64,000 bases of DNA. It comes from Kumtagia sp963820075 (GTDB lineage Bacteria; Pseudomonadota; Alphaproteobacteria; Rhizobiales; Rhizobiaceae). A program made the translations under genes and the position numbers. This document shows, piece by piece, positions 38,772-47,792 of this stretch. Location of the stretch: the NCBI GenBank assembly GCA_963820075.1, contig CAWFYS010000005.1, positions 62,001 to 126,000 of the forward strand, read 5' to 3'. The notes under the pieces were generated by a model. The model ran no database searches, had not been told where the DNA came from, and was given only the letters and a program-made list of their open reading frames with translations. How positions within the stretch are numbered: position 1 is the first letter of the stretch; every line of letters begins with the position of its first letter.

Positions 38772-39827
38772 ATGAAAGTGTATTTCGGCCTCACTCGACG
38801 TGCTCTATTTGCGGCGCTGGCCGCCATTCCAATCGCAGTCGCCTGCTCCGGCGTTACTGCGCAGGCGCAGGATGACCCGCTGCCGTCCTGGAACGACGGG
38901 GCGGCAAAACAAGCGATCATCGAGTTCGTAGCAGCGACGACCAAGGAATTCAGCCCGACCTTTGTGCCACCCGGCGAGCGGATCGCGACGTTCGACCAGG
39001 ACGGAACGCTGTGGGTCGAACACCCAATGTACAGCCAGGTGGTCTACTGCCTGGAACGGGTTCCGGCCGTCGTTGCCGCCAAGCCGGAACTCAAGGAGGT
39101 CGAGCCCTTCAAGACGGTGCTGAGCGGAGACCGCGAAGCAATCGCGAAGCTGCCTATGGAGGACCTTGAAAAAATCCTCGCGGCCACGCTGACGGGAATG
39201 ACGGTCGGGGAGTTCAACGCCGAGGCTGCGAAGTGGCTCGTGGCGGCGAAGGACCCGCGCTGGAAGCGTCCCTATACCGAACTGACCTATCAGCCGATGC
39301 AGGAGGTTCTCGCCTACCTGCGCGCCAATGGCTTCAGGACCTACATCGTGACCGGCGGTGGCCAGGATTTCGTGCGGGTCTACTCCGAAACAACTTACGG
39401 CATTCCGCCCGAGCAGGTGGTCGGCAGCGCCGGCGCAACCAAGTTCAGCTATGACAAGGATGGCAAGCCGATCCTGACCAAGGAGCCGAAGCTTCTCCTG
39501 AACGACAACGACGCCGGCAAGCCCGAGGGCATCCACCTGATGATCGGACGGCGTCCGGTTGTCGCTTTCGGCAACTCGACCGGCGACAGGCAGATGCTTG
39601 AATACACCGAGGCAGGCGAAGGTGCGCGGCTGGCCATGCTGGTCCTGCACGACGACGCCGAGCGCGAGTACGCCTATGGCCCGGCTCAAGGGCTGCCGAA
39701 CACGAAGGTCGGCGCGTTCACCCAGGAACTGTATGACGAGGCCATGAAGAACGGCTGGGTGGTCATCAGCATGAAGAACCGACTGGGGGAAGATCTTCGC
39801 TTTTGGAGAATGACGGAGCCTTGTTAG
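38772..39827 (+). CDS. Periplasmic HAD-family phosphatase
   Basis: 351 residues. The N-terminus has a twin-arginine-like signal (TRRALFAALAAIPIAVACSGV), cleaved near AQAQ. The HAD nucleophile motif FDQDGTLW is at about residue 75, motif II Thr in YIVTGGG, and the late acidic motif FGNSTGDRQML. This matches exported HAD hydrolases often found beside sulfatases. A GGAGAGGC site precedes ATG 38772. It probably dephosphorylates a small molecule released with sulfate ester cleavage, but the substrate is unknown. End of the sulfatase cluster. Confidence 0.88.
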   Translation: MKVYFGLTRRALFAALAAIPIAVACSGVTAQAQDDPLPSWNDGAAKQAIIEFVAATTKEFSPTFVPPGERIATFDQDGTLWVEHPMYSQVVYCLERVPAVVAAKPELKEVEPFKTVLSGDREAIAKLPMEDLEKILAATLTGMTVGEFNAEAAKWLVAAKDPRWKRPYTELTYQPMQEVLAYLRANGFRTYIVTGGGQDFVRVYSETTYGIPPEQVVGSAGATKFSYDKDGKPILTKEPKLLLNDNDAGKPEGIHLMIGRRPVVAFGNSTGDRQMLEYTEAGEGARLAMLVLHDDAEREYAYGPAQGLPNTKVGAFTQELYDEAMKNGWVVISMKNRLGEDLRFWRMTEPC

Positions 39828-39926
39828 ATAGACGGCAGGGCTGCTGTCGTTGACGAAAGCTGCCCTACAACGAGGCTCCGCGCAAAGTCCAAGTCTGGCG
39901 CGCGGCGGCCATTCGTTATTCCGGCT

Positions 39927-40127
39927 TCACAGCCGGCCCGACGTCGCGACACTCGGCTCGTCGGCGTCGCCCCGGTGCTCGAGGCAGAGCCACAGCGTGC
40001 CGTACCGTGTCTGGTGGCCGAAGCAGCCCCAGCGCTTGCAGCCCGGGTGATCGCACCAGTGCTCGACGATGCCGGTGCGCCGTGGCGGCTGGTCCGCGTA
40101 GCGGGCATATGCCTCCTTGTCGCTCAT
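39927..40127 (-). CDS. Small cysteine/histidine-rich protein next to SRAP gene
   Basis: 66 residues, MSDKEAYARYADQPPRR then a zinc-ribbon-like segment (EHWCDHPGCKRWGCFG ... LWLCLEHRGD) with four Cys and several His. ATG 40127 overlaps the TGA of the SRAP gene (ATGA), so the two are translationally coupled. Conserved small proteins of this type accompany SRAP genes in rhizobia. A role in the same DNA-repair step is inferred from coupling only. Confidence 0.7.
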   Translation of the reverse strand: MSDKEAYARYADQPPRRTGIVEHWCDHPGCKRWGCFGHQTRYGTLWLCLEHRGDADEPSVATSGRL

Positions 40128-40792
40128 GCCGCGATCGCCGGAGGTGGCTCCACAATCCGCAGCATCTCGTCGGGAAGGGGGCGCTGCAGATGCCGGGCCT
40201 CTTCCCATGGAGCCGTCAGCCAGGTGTCGATTTCGTCCGGCCTGGTCAGGATCACCGGCATCGCCTTGTCGTGGATCGGCTTGACGACGCCGTTCGGTTC
40301 GGTGGTGAAGAAGGCGAAGAGCTGATGATCCCGCGGGCCGTCCTTGACGCGGCGGATGCCGTGCCAGCGCGTCCACAGCCCGGCGAAAAAAAACAAGGGC
40401 TTTGTCTCGTCAAGCGCGAACCAGAAGTTCCGCTGGATGCCGGTCGCCGGGTCCTTGTCGCCGGCCGTCGGGCTCGGTTCGGCGAAGCTGGTCGCCGGCA
40501 CGACGCAGCGATGTTCGATCCCCAGCCATTGCCGCCAGTGCCCGAAATTGGGCCTGCGGATGTTGGTCGTGCCGTAGTCGGCCTTGCCTTTCACACGCTC
40601 CGGCGGCGACGGCATGCCCCAATTGAGCATCGCCAGCTCGCGCTCGCCGTTCTCGTCCAAGCGAACCACCGGCGCCTTGTAGTTGGGATAGACGTCCAGC
40701 GACGGTTCGAGATTGCCGGCCAGATCGCGGAAGACCCGCGCGAACTGGATGATTGCCTCGTGATTGGTGGTGACATTGTAGAGATTGCACAT
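40124..40792 (-). CDS. SOS response-associated peptidase (SRAP, YedK/HMCES-like)
   Basis: A 222-residue SRAP domain protein that forms a covalent thiazolidine link to abasic sites in single-stranded DNA. Met1 is followed by the catalytic Cys2 in MCNLYNVTTNHEAI. Further conserved residues are in YNPNYKAPVVR-like YPNYKAPVV, WGMPSPP, NIRRP, RCVVPATSFAEPS (catalytic Glu) and HDKAMPVIL (catalytic His). ATG 40792 is required so that Cys becomes residue 2 after Met removal, which rules out upstream starts. Coupled to the small Cys-rich gene. No LexA box was recognised upstream. Confidence 0.93.
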   Translation of the reverse strand: MCNLYNVTTNHEAIIQFARVFRDLAGNLEPSLDVYPNYKAPVVRLDENGERELAMLNWGMPSPPERVKGKADYGTTNIRRPNFGHWRQWLGIEHRCVVPATSFAEPSPTAGDKDPATGIQRNFWFALDETKPLFFFAGLWTRWHGIRRVKDGPRDHQLFAFFTTEPNGVVKPIHDKAMPVILTRPDEIDTWLTAPWEEARHLQRPLPDEMLRIVEPPPAIAA

Positions 40793-40959
40793 CAGATCAG
40801 CCTTCACCCAAGGGCTGCCAGCCCGACGATCAGAAAAGGACGCCGTGGCCTCAGAGCTTGTCCGGCAGTTTCGGGGGCAGAATGTCATTCGCGGCTTGAC
40901 CACGCAAGGTGTTTGTTCCCATTTCGTTCCGCGCAGTCGGCAACCACGGGACACACGTC

Positions 40960-41253
40960 ATGTCATTCCGGCTCCCCGAACTATCCTACCCCCTGACTGT
41001 CGATACGATCGGCAAGGTGTTGGCGATGGGGAGCGAGATCCACGTCTTTTGCCACACGGACGGCTGCGGCCGGAACTCCAGGGTGAACCTGGTACGCCTT
41101 TCGCACCGGCTGGGCATGGATCACGGATGCATGGAAGCCGACCTGAAGCGGGTCCTTTACTGCCAGGCCTGCCAGGAAGCGGGCCGTCCGTCCCGCAACA
41201 TCGGTTTCATCACTGTATCACCGGGACCACGTTCTGAGCCCAGAGAGAAATAG
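40960..41253 (+). CDS. Conserved hypothetical protein with CxxxxC clusters
   Basis: 97 residues from ATG 40960 (MSFRLPELSYPLTVDTIGKV...). It has CHTDGCGRNSRVNL and, 35 residues later, YCQACQEAGRP, giving two pairs of Cys that may bind zinc. It is divergent from the SRAP gene. Small proteins with this layout occur in rhizobia without known function. The frame is open further upstream to 40909, but the start at 40960 gives a compact domain. Confidence 0.65.
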   Translation: MSFRLPELSYPLTVDTIGKVLAMGSEIHVFCHTDGCGRNSRVNLVRLSHRLGMDHGCMEADLKRVLYCQACQEAGRPSRNIGFITVSPGPRSEPREK

Positions 41254-41544
41254 CAGAGACCAAGTCAGGTTCGTCGAAAAGCGGCTTCCTCCGTCGGTCA
41301 GGTATCGCATCTTCCAGACGCTCTCAGACGGCGACCAGATTCTGTGAAGGCTGAAATTCAGGTGCGGCCACCACGAAAAATTTCTCTTTCAGATCAACGG
41401 GATGCCTTAACCGCACCTTTGTATCCAAGTATCTGAATTTGCGTGATAATATCGCAAGTGTCAGAACTATTTCTGGTCGCCGCCGGGTTTGACCCCATGG
41501 AAAAACGCCAATAGAAGGCAGGGTCGCTGGTTCGGGCCTCGCTC

Positions 41545-42639
41545 ATGTCGCACAACACTTTCGGCCATCTTTTCCGCGTAACCACCTGGGGTGAGAGCCA
41601 TGGCGCCGCACTCGGCTGCGTGGTCGACGGGTGTCCGCCCGGCATACGCTTCGCGCTTGCCGATATTCAGGGCGATCTCGACCGCCGCCGTCCCGGCCAG
41701 TCCCGCTTCGTCACGCAGCGGCGCGAGCCGGACGAGGTCAGGATTCTCTCCGGCGTGATGGACGACGGCGAGGCGCTGGTGACGACCGGCACGCCGGTCT
41801 CCATGCTGATCGAAAATGTCGACCAGCGCTCCAGGGACTATGGCGAAATCGCCCGCCAGTACCGGCCCGGCCATGCCGACTACACCTACGACATCAAATA
41901 CGGCATTCGAGACTATCGCGGCGGCGGTCGCTCGTCCGCGCGGGAGACGGCGGCACGGGTTGCCGCCGGCGCGCTGGCGCGCAAGGTCGTGCCTGGACTG
42001 GTCGTGCGCGGCGCCCTGGTGGCGATGGGCGACAAGGAGATCGACCGCGCCAATTGGAACTGGGATTTCGTGCATGATGGCGAAAATCCTTTCTTCACGC
42101 CCGACCCGGCCTCCGTGGCGGTTTTCGCCGCCTATCTCGACGGCGTCCGCAAGGCCGGATCCTCGGTCGGCGCCATTGTCGAGATCGTTGCCGGAGGGGT
42201 TCCACCAGGGCTGGGCGCCCCGGTCTACGGCAAGCTGGACCAGGACATCGCCGGCAATCTGATGTCGATCAATGCAGTGAAAGGCGTCGAGATAGGCGAC
42301 GGGTTTGCTGCCGCGCGCCTGACCGGCGAGCAGAACGCCGACGAAATGCGCATGGGCAATGATGGAAAGCCGATCTTCCTCGCCAACCATGCCGGCGGCA
42401 TTCTCGGCGGCATATCGACCGGCCAGCCGGTGGTGGCGCGTTTCGCGGTCAAGCCGACCTCATCGATTCTCACCCCGCGCCGTTCGATCGACGCCGCGGG
42501 GCATGACGTCGAGGTGGTGACCAAGGGCCGGCATGATCCGTGCGTGGGTATCCGGGCGGTGCCGATCGGCGAGGCGATGGTTGCCTGCGCCATTGCCGAC
42601 CATTACCTGCGGCATCGCGGCCAGACGGGACGCGTGTGA
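41545..42639 (+). CDS. aroC: Chorismate synthase AroC
   Basis: Makes chorismate from EPSP in the last step of the shikimate pathway, using reduced FMN. The 364-residue protein shows the N-terminal GHLFRVTTWGESHGAALGCVVDG signature, RPGHADYTYDIKYG, RGGGRSSARETAARVAAGA and the C-terminal GRHDPCVGIRAVPIGEAM. Length and frame are normal. It is the first gene of the resumed conserved block after the accessory region. The 291 bases upstream hold no firm gene; a short open stretch ending near 41346 lacks a start codon. Confidence 0.97.
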   Translation: MSHNTFGHLFRVTTWGESHGAALGCVVDGCPPGIRFALADIQGDLDRRRPGQSRFVTQRREPDEVRILSGVMDDGEALVTTGTPVSMLIENVDQRSRDYGEIARQYRPGHADYTYDIKYGIRDYRGGGRSSARETAARVAAGALARKVVPGLVVRGALVAMGDKEIDRANWNWDFVHDGENPFFTPDPASVAVFAAYLDGVRKAGSSVGAIVEIVAGGVPPGLGAPVYGKLDQDIAGNLMSINAVKGVEIGDGFAAARLTGEQNADEMRMGNDGKPIFLANHAGGILGGISTGQPVVARFAVKPTSSILTPRRSIDAAGHDVEVVTKGRHDPCVGIRAVPIGEAMVACAIADHYLRHRGQTGRV

Positions 42640-42745
42640 GCAAGAAACACGGTTGACGATGACATTGGTGGAGGCGCTGGTCTTCCGACTGTAGGTCCAG
42701 CGGGTCTTCCAATCACCGTCAGCCGCCTTTGGAAAAAGAAGCAGA

Positions 42746-43846
42746 ATGGCCTACGACCAGAAGAAAGTCGTCGAAGCGATACGTGCCTTCGAGCGGGGCG
42801 AGATCGTGGTGGTGACCGACGACGACAACCGGGAGAACGAGGGCGACCTGATCGTCGCCGCCGTCCATTGCACGCCGGAAAAGATGGCCTTCATCGTACG
42901 CCATACGTCGGGCATCGTCTGCACGCCGATGACGCGCGAGGACGCCCGCCGCCTCAACCTCTCGCCGATGGTGGCCGACAATGATTCGGCCCACACCACG
43001 GCCTTCACCGTCAGCGTCGACTTCAAGCATGGCACCACCACCGGTATTTCGGCGGACGACCGGACGCTCACGGTGCGCAACCTCGCCAACGGCAATGCCG
43101 GCGCTTCCGATTTCGTGCGGCCCGGCCATATCTTCCCGCTGATTGCCCGCGAGGGCGGCGTGCTCATGCGTTCGGGCCATACCGAGGCCGCCGTTGACCT
43201 GTGCAAACTCGCCAATTTGCCGCCGGTCGGCGTCATCTCCGAACTGGTCAATGATGACGGCACGGTGATGCGCGGACCGCAGGTGACGGCCTTCGCCGAC
43301 AAGAACGAGCTGAAGCAGCTTTCGGTCGCCGATCTTATCGCCTACCGCCAGCGCAAGGAGACGCTGGTCCAGCGCCTCGCCTGTTCCGAAGTCGAGACGC
43401 CGGGCGGCAAGGCGCAGGTTTTCACCTATGCCGTGCCGTGGGACGTCATGCATCATGTTGCGGTCGTTTTCGGCGACATTCGCGACGGCGAGAATGTGCC
43501 GGTCAGGCTCCATTCCGAGGATGTCGTCAACGACGTGTTCGGCACCGGCAGCACGCTGCGGGACCTGCTTGTCTCCTTCGACGAACGCAAGCGTGGGGTG
43601 ATCGTCTATCTGCGCGAGGGTTCGGTCGGCGTCGCCCACAGCGGCCGCAACCGGCCAGCCAGCGACGATCGCGAAGGCCATGAGGAAGCTCGCCGCCGCG
43701 AAGCCGAATGGCGCGAAATCGGGCTCGGGGCGCAAATTCTGAGGGATCTGGGCGTGCAGTCGATCGACCTGATCGCCTCTCGCGAGCGCCACTATGTCGG
43801 CCTGGAAGGGTTCGGCATCAAGATCGAGAAGACGACGATCCTTTGA
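42746..43846 (+). CDS. ribB: 3,4-dihydroxy-2-butanone-4-phosphate synthase RibB with degenerate C-terminal domain
   Basis: The N-terminal 210 residues are DHBP synthase, making the four-carbon unit of riboflavin from ribulose 5-phosphate: DDDNRENEGDLIVAA is the metal and substrate motif, and GHIFPLIAREGGVLMRSGHTEAAVDL the second. The C-terminal 155 residues resemble GTP cyclohydrolase II (VRLHSEDVVNDVFG) but lack the zinc-binding cysteines, so cyclohydrolase activity is not expected. This RibBX-type fusion is usual in rhizobia. The frame is intact; RBS is not obvious. Confidence 0.94.
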   Translation: MAYDQKKVVEAIRAFERGEIVVVTDDDNRENEGDLIVAAVHCTPEKMAFIVRHTSGIVCTPMTREDARRLNLSPMVADNDSAHTTAFTVSVDFKHGTTTGISADDRTLTVRNLANGNAGASDFVRPGHIFPLIAREGGVLMRSGHTEAAVDLCKLANLPPVGVISELVNDDGTVMRGPQVTAFADKNELKQLSVADLIAYRQRKETLVQRLACSEVETPGGKAQVFTYAVPWDVMHHVAVVFGDIRDGENVPVRLHSEDVVNDVFGTGSTLRDLLVSFDERKRGVIVYLREGSVGVAHSGRNRPASDDREGHEEARRREAEWREIGLGAQILRDLGVQSIDLIASRERHYVGLEGFGIKIEKTTIL

Positions 43847-43885
43847 GACCGTGACGCCTGCGTCACTGACAGGGGGGGAAGACCC

Positions 43886-44785
43886 GTGCGTTACGGTTTC
43901 ATCGGGCTGGGTAATCTCGGCGCTCCTCTGGCCCTCAACCTGCGGCGGGCGGGCCTCGATCTCCTGGTACACGATATGGATCGGAAGAATGCCGAGCCGC
44001 ATCTGGCGGCGGGCGCGGCATGGGCTTCCTCGCCGGAGGTACTGGCCGCCGCTTGCGACGCGGTGATCACCTGCCTTCCGTCGCCGGCCGTGTCGGAGCG
44101 GGTGCTGCGCGCGTTCCTGCCGGCTATTTCAGCCGGTTCGACCTGGATCGAAATCTCGACGCTCGGACGAGACGAGATATTGCGCCTTGCCGGCATCGCC
44201 AAAGAGCACGGCGTGCGCACGCTCGAACTGCCGGTGACGGGCGGCGTGCATCTCGCCGCGCGCGGCGAGATCACCTTGCTTGCCGGCGGGGATGCCGATC
44301 TCGTGACGCTGCACCGTCAGGCTCTCGACGCGCTCGGCGGCAGGCTTTTCCATATGGGTCCGCTGGGTTCGGCAGCGGTCATGAAAGTCATCACCAATAT
44401 GCTGGCGTTCATTCATCTGGTGGCCGACGGCGAGGCGCTGATGCTGGCAAAGCGTGGCGGGCTCGATCTGGGACAGGCTTGGGCGGCGATCCGGGCAAGC
44501 TCGGGAAACAGCTTCGTGCACGAGACAGAGGGACAGCTTATCCTGAACGGCAGCTACGATATCGCCTTCAGCATGGATCTGGCGCTGAAGGATCTCGGCT
44601 TCGCGTTGGACTTCGGCCGCAGCTTCGGCGTGCCGCTGCAACTCGCCGGCCTGACCCGCGACACGTTCGAACGGGCGCGCGCCGCCTATGGCGGCGATGC
44701 GCAATCGACCGGCGTTGTCCGCCTTCTGGAAGACGCGCTTGAGACCGACCTGCGCGCTCCCGGCTTTCCGGACCGGCTCGAATAG
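43886..44785 (+). CDS. NAD(P)-dependent 3-hydroxyisobutyrate dehydrogenase-like reductase
   Basis: 299 residues of the beta-hydroxyacid dehydrogenase family. The Rossmann loop GFIGLGNLGAPLALNLRRAG is at residues 4-23; LPVTGGVHLAARGEITLLAGG is the substrate segment (family DAPVSGG, here LPVTGG), and the catalytic Lys is in GSAAVMKVITNM. The start is GTG 43886 after AGGGGGGGAA. It follows ribB by 39 bases. Substrate may be a 2-methyl or tartronate-type hydroxyacid; sequence does not decide. Confidence 0.85.
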   Translation: MRYGFIGLGNLGAPLALNLRRAGLDLLVHDMDRKNAEPHLAAGAAWASSPEVLAAACDAVITCLPSPAVSERVLRAFLPAISAGSTWIEISTLGRDEILRLAGIAKEHGVRTLELPVTGGVHLAARGEITLLAGGDADLVTLHRQALDALGGRLFHMGPLGSAAVMKVITNMLAFIHLVADGEALMLAKRGGLDLGQAWAAIRASSGNSFVHETEGQLILNGSYDIAFSMDLALKDLGFALDFGRSFGVPLQLAGLTRDTFERARAAYGGDAQSTGVVRLLEDALETDLRAPGFPDRLE

Positions 44786-44816
44786 TCCCGGCCGTGCCCG
44801 CATGAGTGCCCGGAAA

Positions 44817-46069
44817 TCAGCCCCGCGCCAGAATGCGCCTCATTTCCTCCACGGCGGCATCGAGCTGGGCATCCTTGCCGTTCGCATAGGGCAGGGTGAA
44901 GGGCACGGCTATGTCCGGTTCGACGCCGCGCCCCTCCAGCCGCACATTATCGCCGATAACCGCGTCCGAAACCGCGAGTTCGAGCAGGCTGTCGTCCGGC
45001 AGCAGGAAGGCGCGGCCGGCCAGAACCGCGCCCGCCGTCCGTGTTCCGACGAGCGGGATGCCGTTGAGCTTCAGCGCGTAGGCGAAGACTTCGAGCGCGC
45101 TGCGCGTTCCCTCGTCGATGATCGCCACGACCGGACGGTGCCATCGGACATTGGCAAGGAATTCCTGGCCGTTGCGCTGGATCATCCGGAACGGCGGCGT
45201 GTCGCCGACGAAGAGTTCGGCGGCGTCGGAACCGCCGCCACCCCAGCGCCCGCGCAGGTCGAACACCAGGCCGTCGACATCCTTGAGCGGCCCCCTTGCC
45301 AACGCTTCGGCGACCGCGGTCATCGAATCCGGCGCGGCAAGCGTCCACAGCCGGATGTAGCCGATATTGCGCCCGTCACGTTCGATGATCCGAGCGCTCG
45401 CCGATATCGCGCGCTCGAAGTCGGGAGTGGCCTCAGTTGCTCGACCTGGACGGCGCATGCCGGTCGAGCGGGTCGTCCGCTCGGCGGCGGAGGCTTACGT
45501 CGACGGTTTGCCCGACCTTGCCTTCGAACGAGCCTATCTCACGGTAGGGCTTGCGGTCGACCGCGGCGATCTCGTCGCCGACCAGAATGCCGGCGCGGTC
45601 GGCGGGCAGGCCGTCATAGACGTCGGTGACGAACCAGCGGCCCTTGTCCTGCCTGGCGACCATGCCGATGCCCGGATAGGTGACGTCGCCTTCCGGCGGG
45701 AAAAGCCGGCGCCTGTGGTTACGGATGGCAAAGCGGAATATGTCGGCAAGTTCGAAATAGTCGATCGTGCCGGGCCGGAAGCGGCCGGTATGCGAGCCGC
45801 CGAGGCTGGCGAGCACGGTATCGATCGCGGCATCGACGCGCGATTGCGTGCTGTTCGGCGTCGAGCGGCGAGCGCGGATGCTCGATCTGGCTCTGAACGG
45901 CATCGGCAAAACGGTCGAGTGCGGAGACATCGTAGTATTCGGTGAAGACCAGGCTGACGGCGCGATCGAACACCGGATGCCCGGACTGCGGCGGCTCGGC
46001 CGCCGACGCGGCAGCGGTCATAAGGACGGCAACAAGGGCGGCAAGCAGGCGACGAATCATCATTCGCAC
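44817..46069 (-). CDS. S41-family C-terminal processing peptidase-like protein (about three frameshifts)
   Basis: An exported protein of about 415 residues. A signal peptide (MRMMIRRLLAALVAVLMTAAASA) leads to a helical region, then a PDZ-like segment (YPGIGMVARQDKGRWFVTDVYDGLPADRAGILVGDEI). The catalytic S41 domain follows (GRNIGYIRLW, DGLVFDLRGRWGGGG, IDEGTRSALEVFAYALK with the nucleophile Ser). Shifts lie near 45850 (extra base in GCCGAACAG) and twice near 45420-45450. Restored, all parts are collinear. It is divergent from the HDAC-like gene. The substrate is unknown; tail-specific protease activity is inferred. Confidence 0.82.
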
Positions 46070-46244
46070 GTTCTTTCACTTTGCCGGGAATTATCGGGCG
46101 AACTGCGACTGGATCGAGAGGCGGCCGACACTATTGCGTGAGCGCTGTTTGGAGCGGCGACGCGGCGCGTAATGCCTGTTGAGCAATCAGCTGCTTACTG
46201 GCCCGGACCATGGCCAAAGCCGAATCCTGCGCCTATATCGGGGC

Positions 46245-47171
46245 ATGGCTACGAAACTATATTCGCATCCTGTTTTCCTGGAACACATGACTCCGCCCGG
46301 TCATCCCGAGCGGCCGGACCGCCTGCGCGCCATTGCCCGAGTGCTCGATGACGAGGCTTTTGCCGCGCTCGACCGCGCCGAAGCGCCGCAAGCCGATGAG
46401 GCCGCCATCCTCTATGCGCATCCCGAGCGCTACGTTGCGGCCATTCGCCGGGCCATACCCGAAACCGGCATCCGCGCCATCGATGCCGACACCTCCGTCA
46501 GCCCGAAAAGCTGGGAGGCGGCGATCCGTGCGGTCGGCGCGGCCAATGCCGCCGTCGATGACGTATTTTCCGGCAAGGCGGACAACGTCTTCGTCGCGGC
46601 CCGGCCGCCGGGCCATCATGCCGAGAAGACGACGGCGATGGGCTTCTGCCTGTTCAACAATGCGGCCATTGCCGCCCGCCATGCGCAGCGCAAGCATGGA
46701 GCCGAGCGGGTCGCCATCATCGACTGGGACGTGCACCACGGCAACGGAACGCAGGATATATTCTGGGACGATCCCAGCGTTCTCTACTGCTCGACGCATC
46801 AGATGCCGCTTTATCCCGGCACGGGCGCCAAGGACGAGACCGGCGTCGGCAACATAGTCAACGCGCCGTTGTCGCCGCGTACCGGCAGCGACCTTTTCCG
46901 CGAGGCGTTTCGCGCCCGCGTCCTGCCGGCGGTGGACAATTTTTCTCCCGACCTGATCATCATCTCCGCCGGATTCGACGCGCATCACCGCGACCCGCTG
47001 GCTGAGCTGTATCTGACGGAGGAGGATTTCGACTGGGCGACCGGTCAATTGCTGGATCGCGCGGCGCGAAGCGCCGGCAACCGGCTGGTGAGCCTGCTCG
47101 AAGGCGGCTACGACCTCGACGGCCTGTCGTCGTCGGTTGCCGCCCATGTCCGGCGCATGATGAAAGGGTAG
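46245..47171 (+). CDS. Histone deacetylase-family amidohydrolase
   Basis: 308 residues of the arginase/deacetylase fold. Zinc-site motifs are IIDWDVHHGNGTQ (Asp and His), FDAHHRDPL (second Asp) and the His pair RPPGHHAEKTT; LLEGGYDL is the C-terminal signature. Bacterial members act on acetylpolyamines or similar amides. ATG 46245 (MATKLYSHPVFLEH) is chosen over 46179 by homology. It is followed 3 bases later by xseB, so they share a transcript, as in other rhizobia. Confidence 0.92.
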   Translation: MATKLYSHPVFLEHMTPPGHPERPDRLRAIARVLDDEAFAALDRAEAPQADEAAILYAHPERYVAAIRRAIPETGIRAIDADTSVSPKSWEAAIRAVGAANAAVDDVFSGKADNVFVAARPPGHHAEKTTAMGFCLFNNAAIAARHAQRKHGAERVAIIDWDVHHGNGTQDIFWDDPSVLYCSTHQMPLYPGTGAKDETGVGNIVNAPLSPRTGSDLFREAFRARVLPAVDNFSPDLIIISAGFDAHHRDPLAELYLTEEDFDWATGQLLDRAARSAGNRLVSLLEGGYDLDGLSSSVAAHVRRMMKG

Positions 47172-47174
47172 GGC

Positions 47175-47426
47175 GTGGACGACGAACCCAACGCAGACAT
47201 CAAGGCCATGAGCTTCGAGCAGGCACTCGAGGCGTTGGAGCGCATAGTTGACGATCTGGAGCGCGGCGACGTGCCGCTCGACCAGTCGATCCGCATCTAC
47301 GAGCGCGGCGAAGCGCTGAAGTCGCATTGCGACCGGCTGCTCAGAGCCGCGGAGGACAAGGTCGAGAAGATACGCCTTTCCCGAGAGGGCAAGCCGGCAG
47401 GTGTCGAGCCGCTGGACGGCGACTGA
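47175..47426 (+). CDS. xseB: Exodeoxyribonuclease VII small subunit XseB
   Basis: 83 residues, the small subunit that binds XseA in the single-strand DNA exonuclease. The family signature SFEQALEALERIVDDLERGDVPLDQSIRIYERGEAL covers most of the protein. The start is GTG 47175, three bases after the HDAC stop. In many rhizobia dxs follows directly, but here five genes intervene. Confidence 0.94.
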   Translation: MDDEPNADIKAMSFEQALEALERIVDDLERGDVPLDQSIRIYERGEALKSHCDRLLRAAEDKVEKIRLSREGKPAGVEPLDGD

Positions 47427-47495
47427 GGCAACAACCCGCCCTATCCATCGAACGGGCGACCTGCTTGGCCCTTGAATTCCGGACTTTGCGCGCCC

Positions 47496-47535
47496 TATGC
47501 ACTATGTTCTGGACAAAGTGCATAGTGTGCACTAT
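47496..47535 (+). promoter_or_regulatory. Repeat-rich operator before the DUF4160/DUF2442 pair
   Basis: TGCACTAT occurs at 47498-47505 and 47528-47535, and CATAGTG (the reverse of CACTATG) at 47521-47527, giving overlapping direct and inverted repeats. The tract is AT-rich and ends 18 bases before GTG 47553. This is the expected position of an autorepressor site for the downstream HTH protein. Confidence 0.6.
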
Positions 47536-47552
47536 TTTGTTTTTGTGTAAGG

Positions 47553-47792
47553 GTGCCGGGAGTGCCAACCGTCTTCCAGATCGGAAATCTGAAAATCCAG
47601 ATCTACGCCGACGACCACAATCCACCTCACTTCCACGTCGTCACGCCGGATTGCCAAGCTCTTATCCGGATCGACAGCCTCGCGATGTTGCGCGGCTCAC
47701 TGCGGCGCGCCGACTTCGAGGCCGCTATCGATTGGGCACGCGAGCACCTCACGGAGATCAAGGATGAATGGGATCGTCTCAACTGCCGATAG
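47553..47792 (+). CDS. DUF4160 protein (toxin-like partner)
   Basis: 79 residues beginning at GTG 47553 (or GTG 47562), with the family core FQIGNLKIQIYADDHNPPHFHV and ending EIKDEWDRLNC. DUF4160 proteins are typically paired with a DUF2442 protein in modules resembling toxin-antitoxin systems. The gene overlaps the next by 29 bases. Toxicity has to my knowledge not been established for the family, so the role is inferred from pairing. Confidence 0.82.
   Translation: MPGVPTVFQIGNLKIQIYADDHNPPHFHVVTPDCQALIRIDSLAMLRGSLRRADFEAAIDWAREHLTEIKDEWDRLNCR

Noticed and set aside
41254..41544. Short coding stretch ending near 41346 (FVEKRLPPSVRYRIFQ)
   Set aside because: Looks protein-like but has no in-frame start codon in the intergenic region; possibly a remnant.
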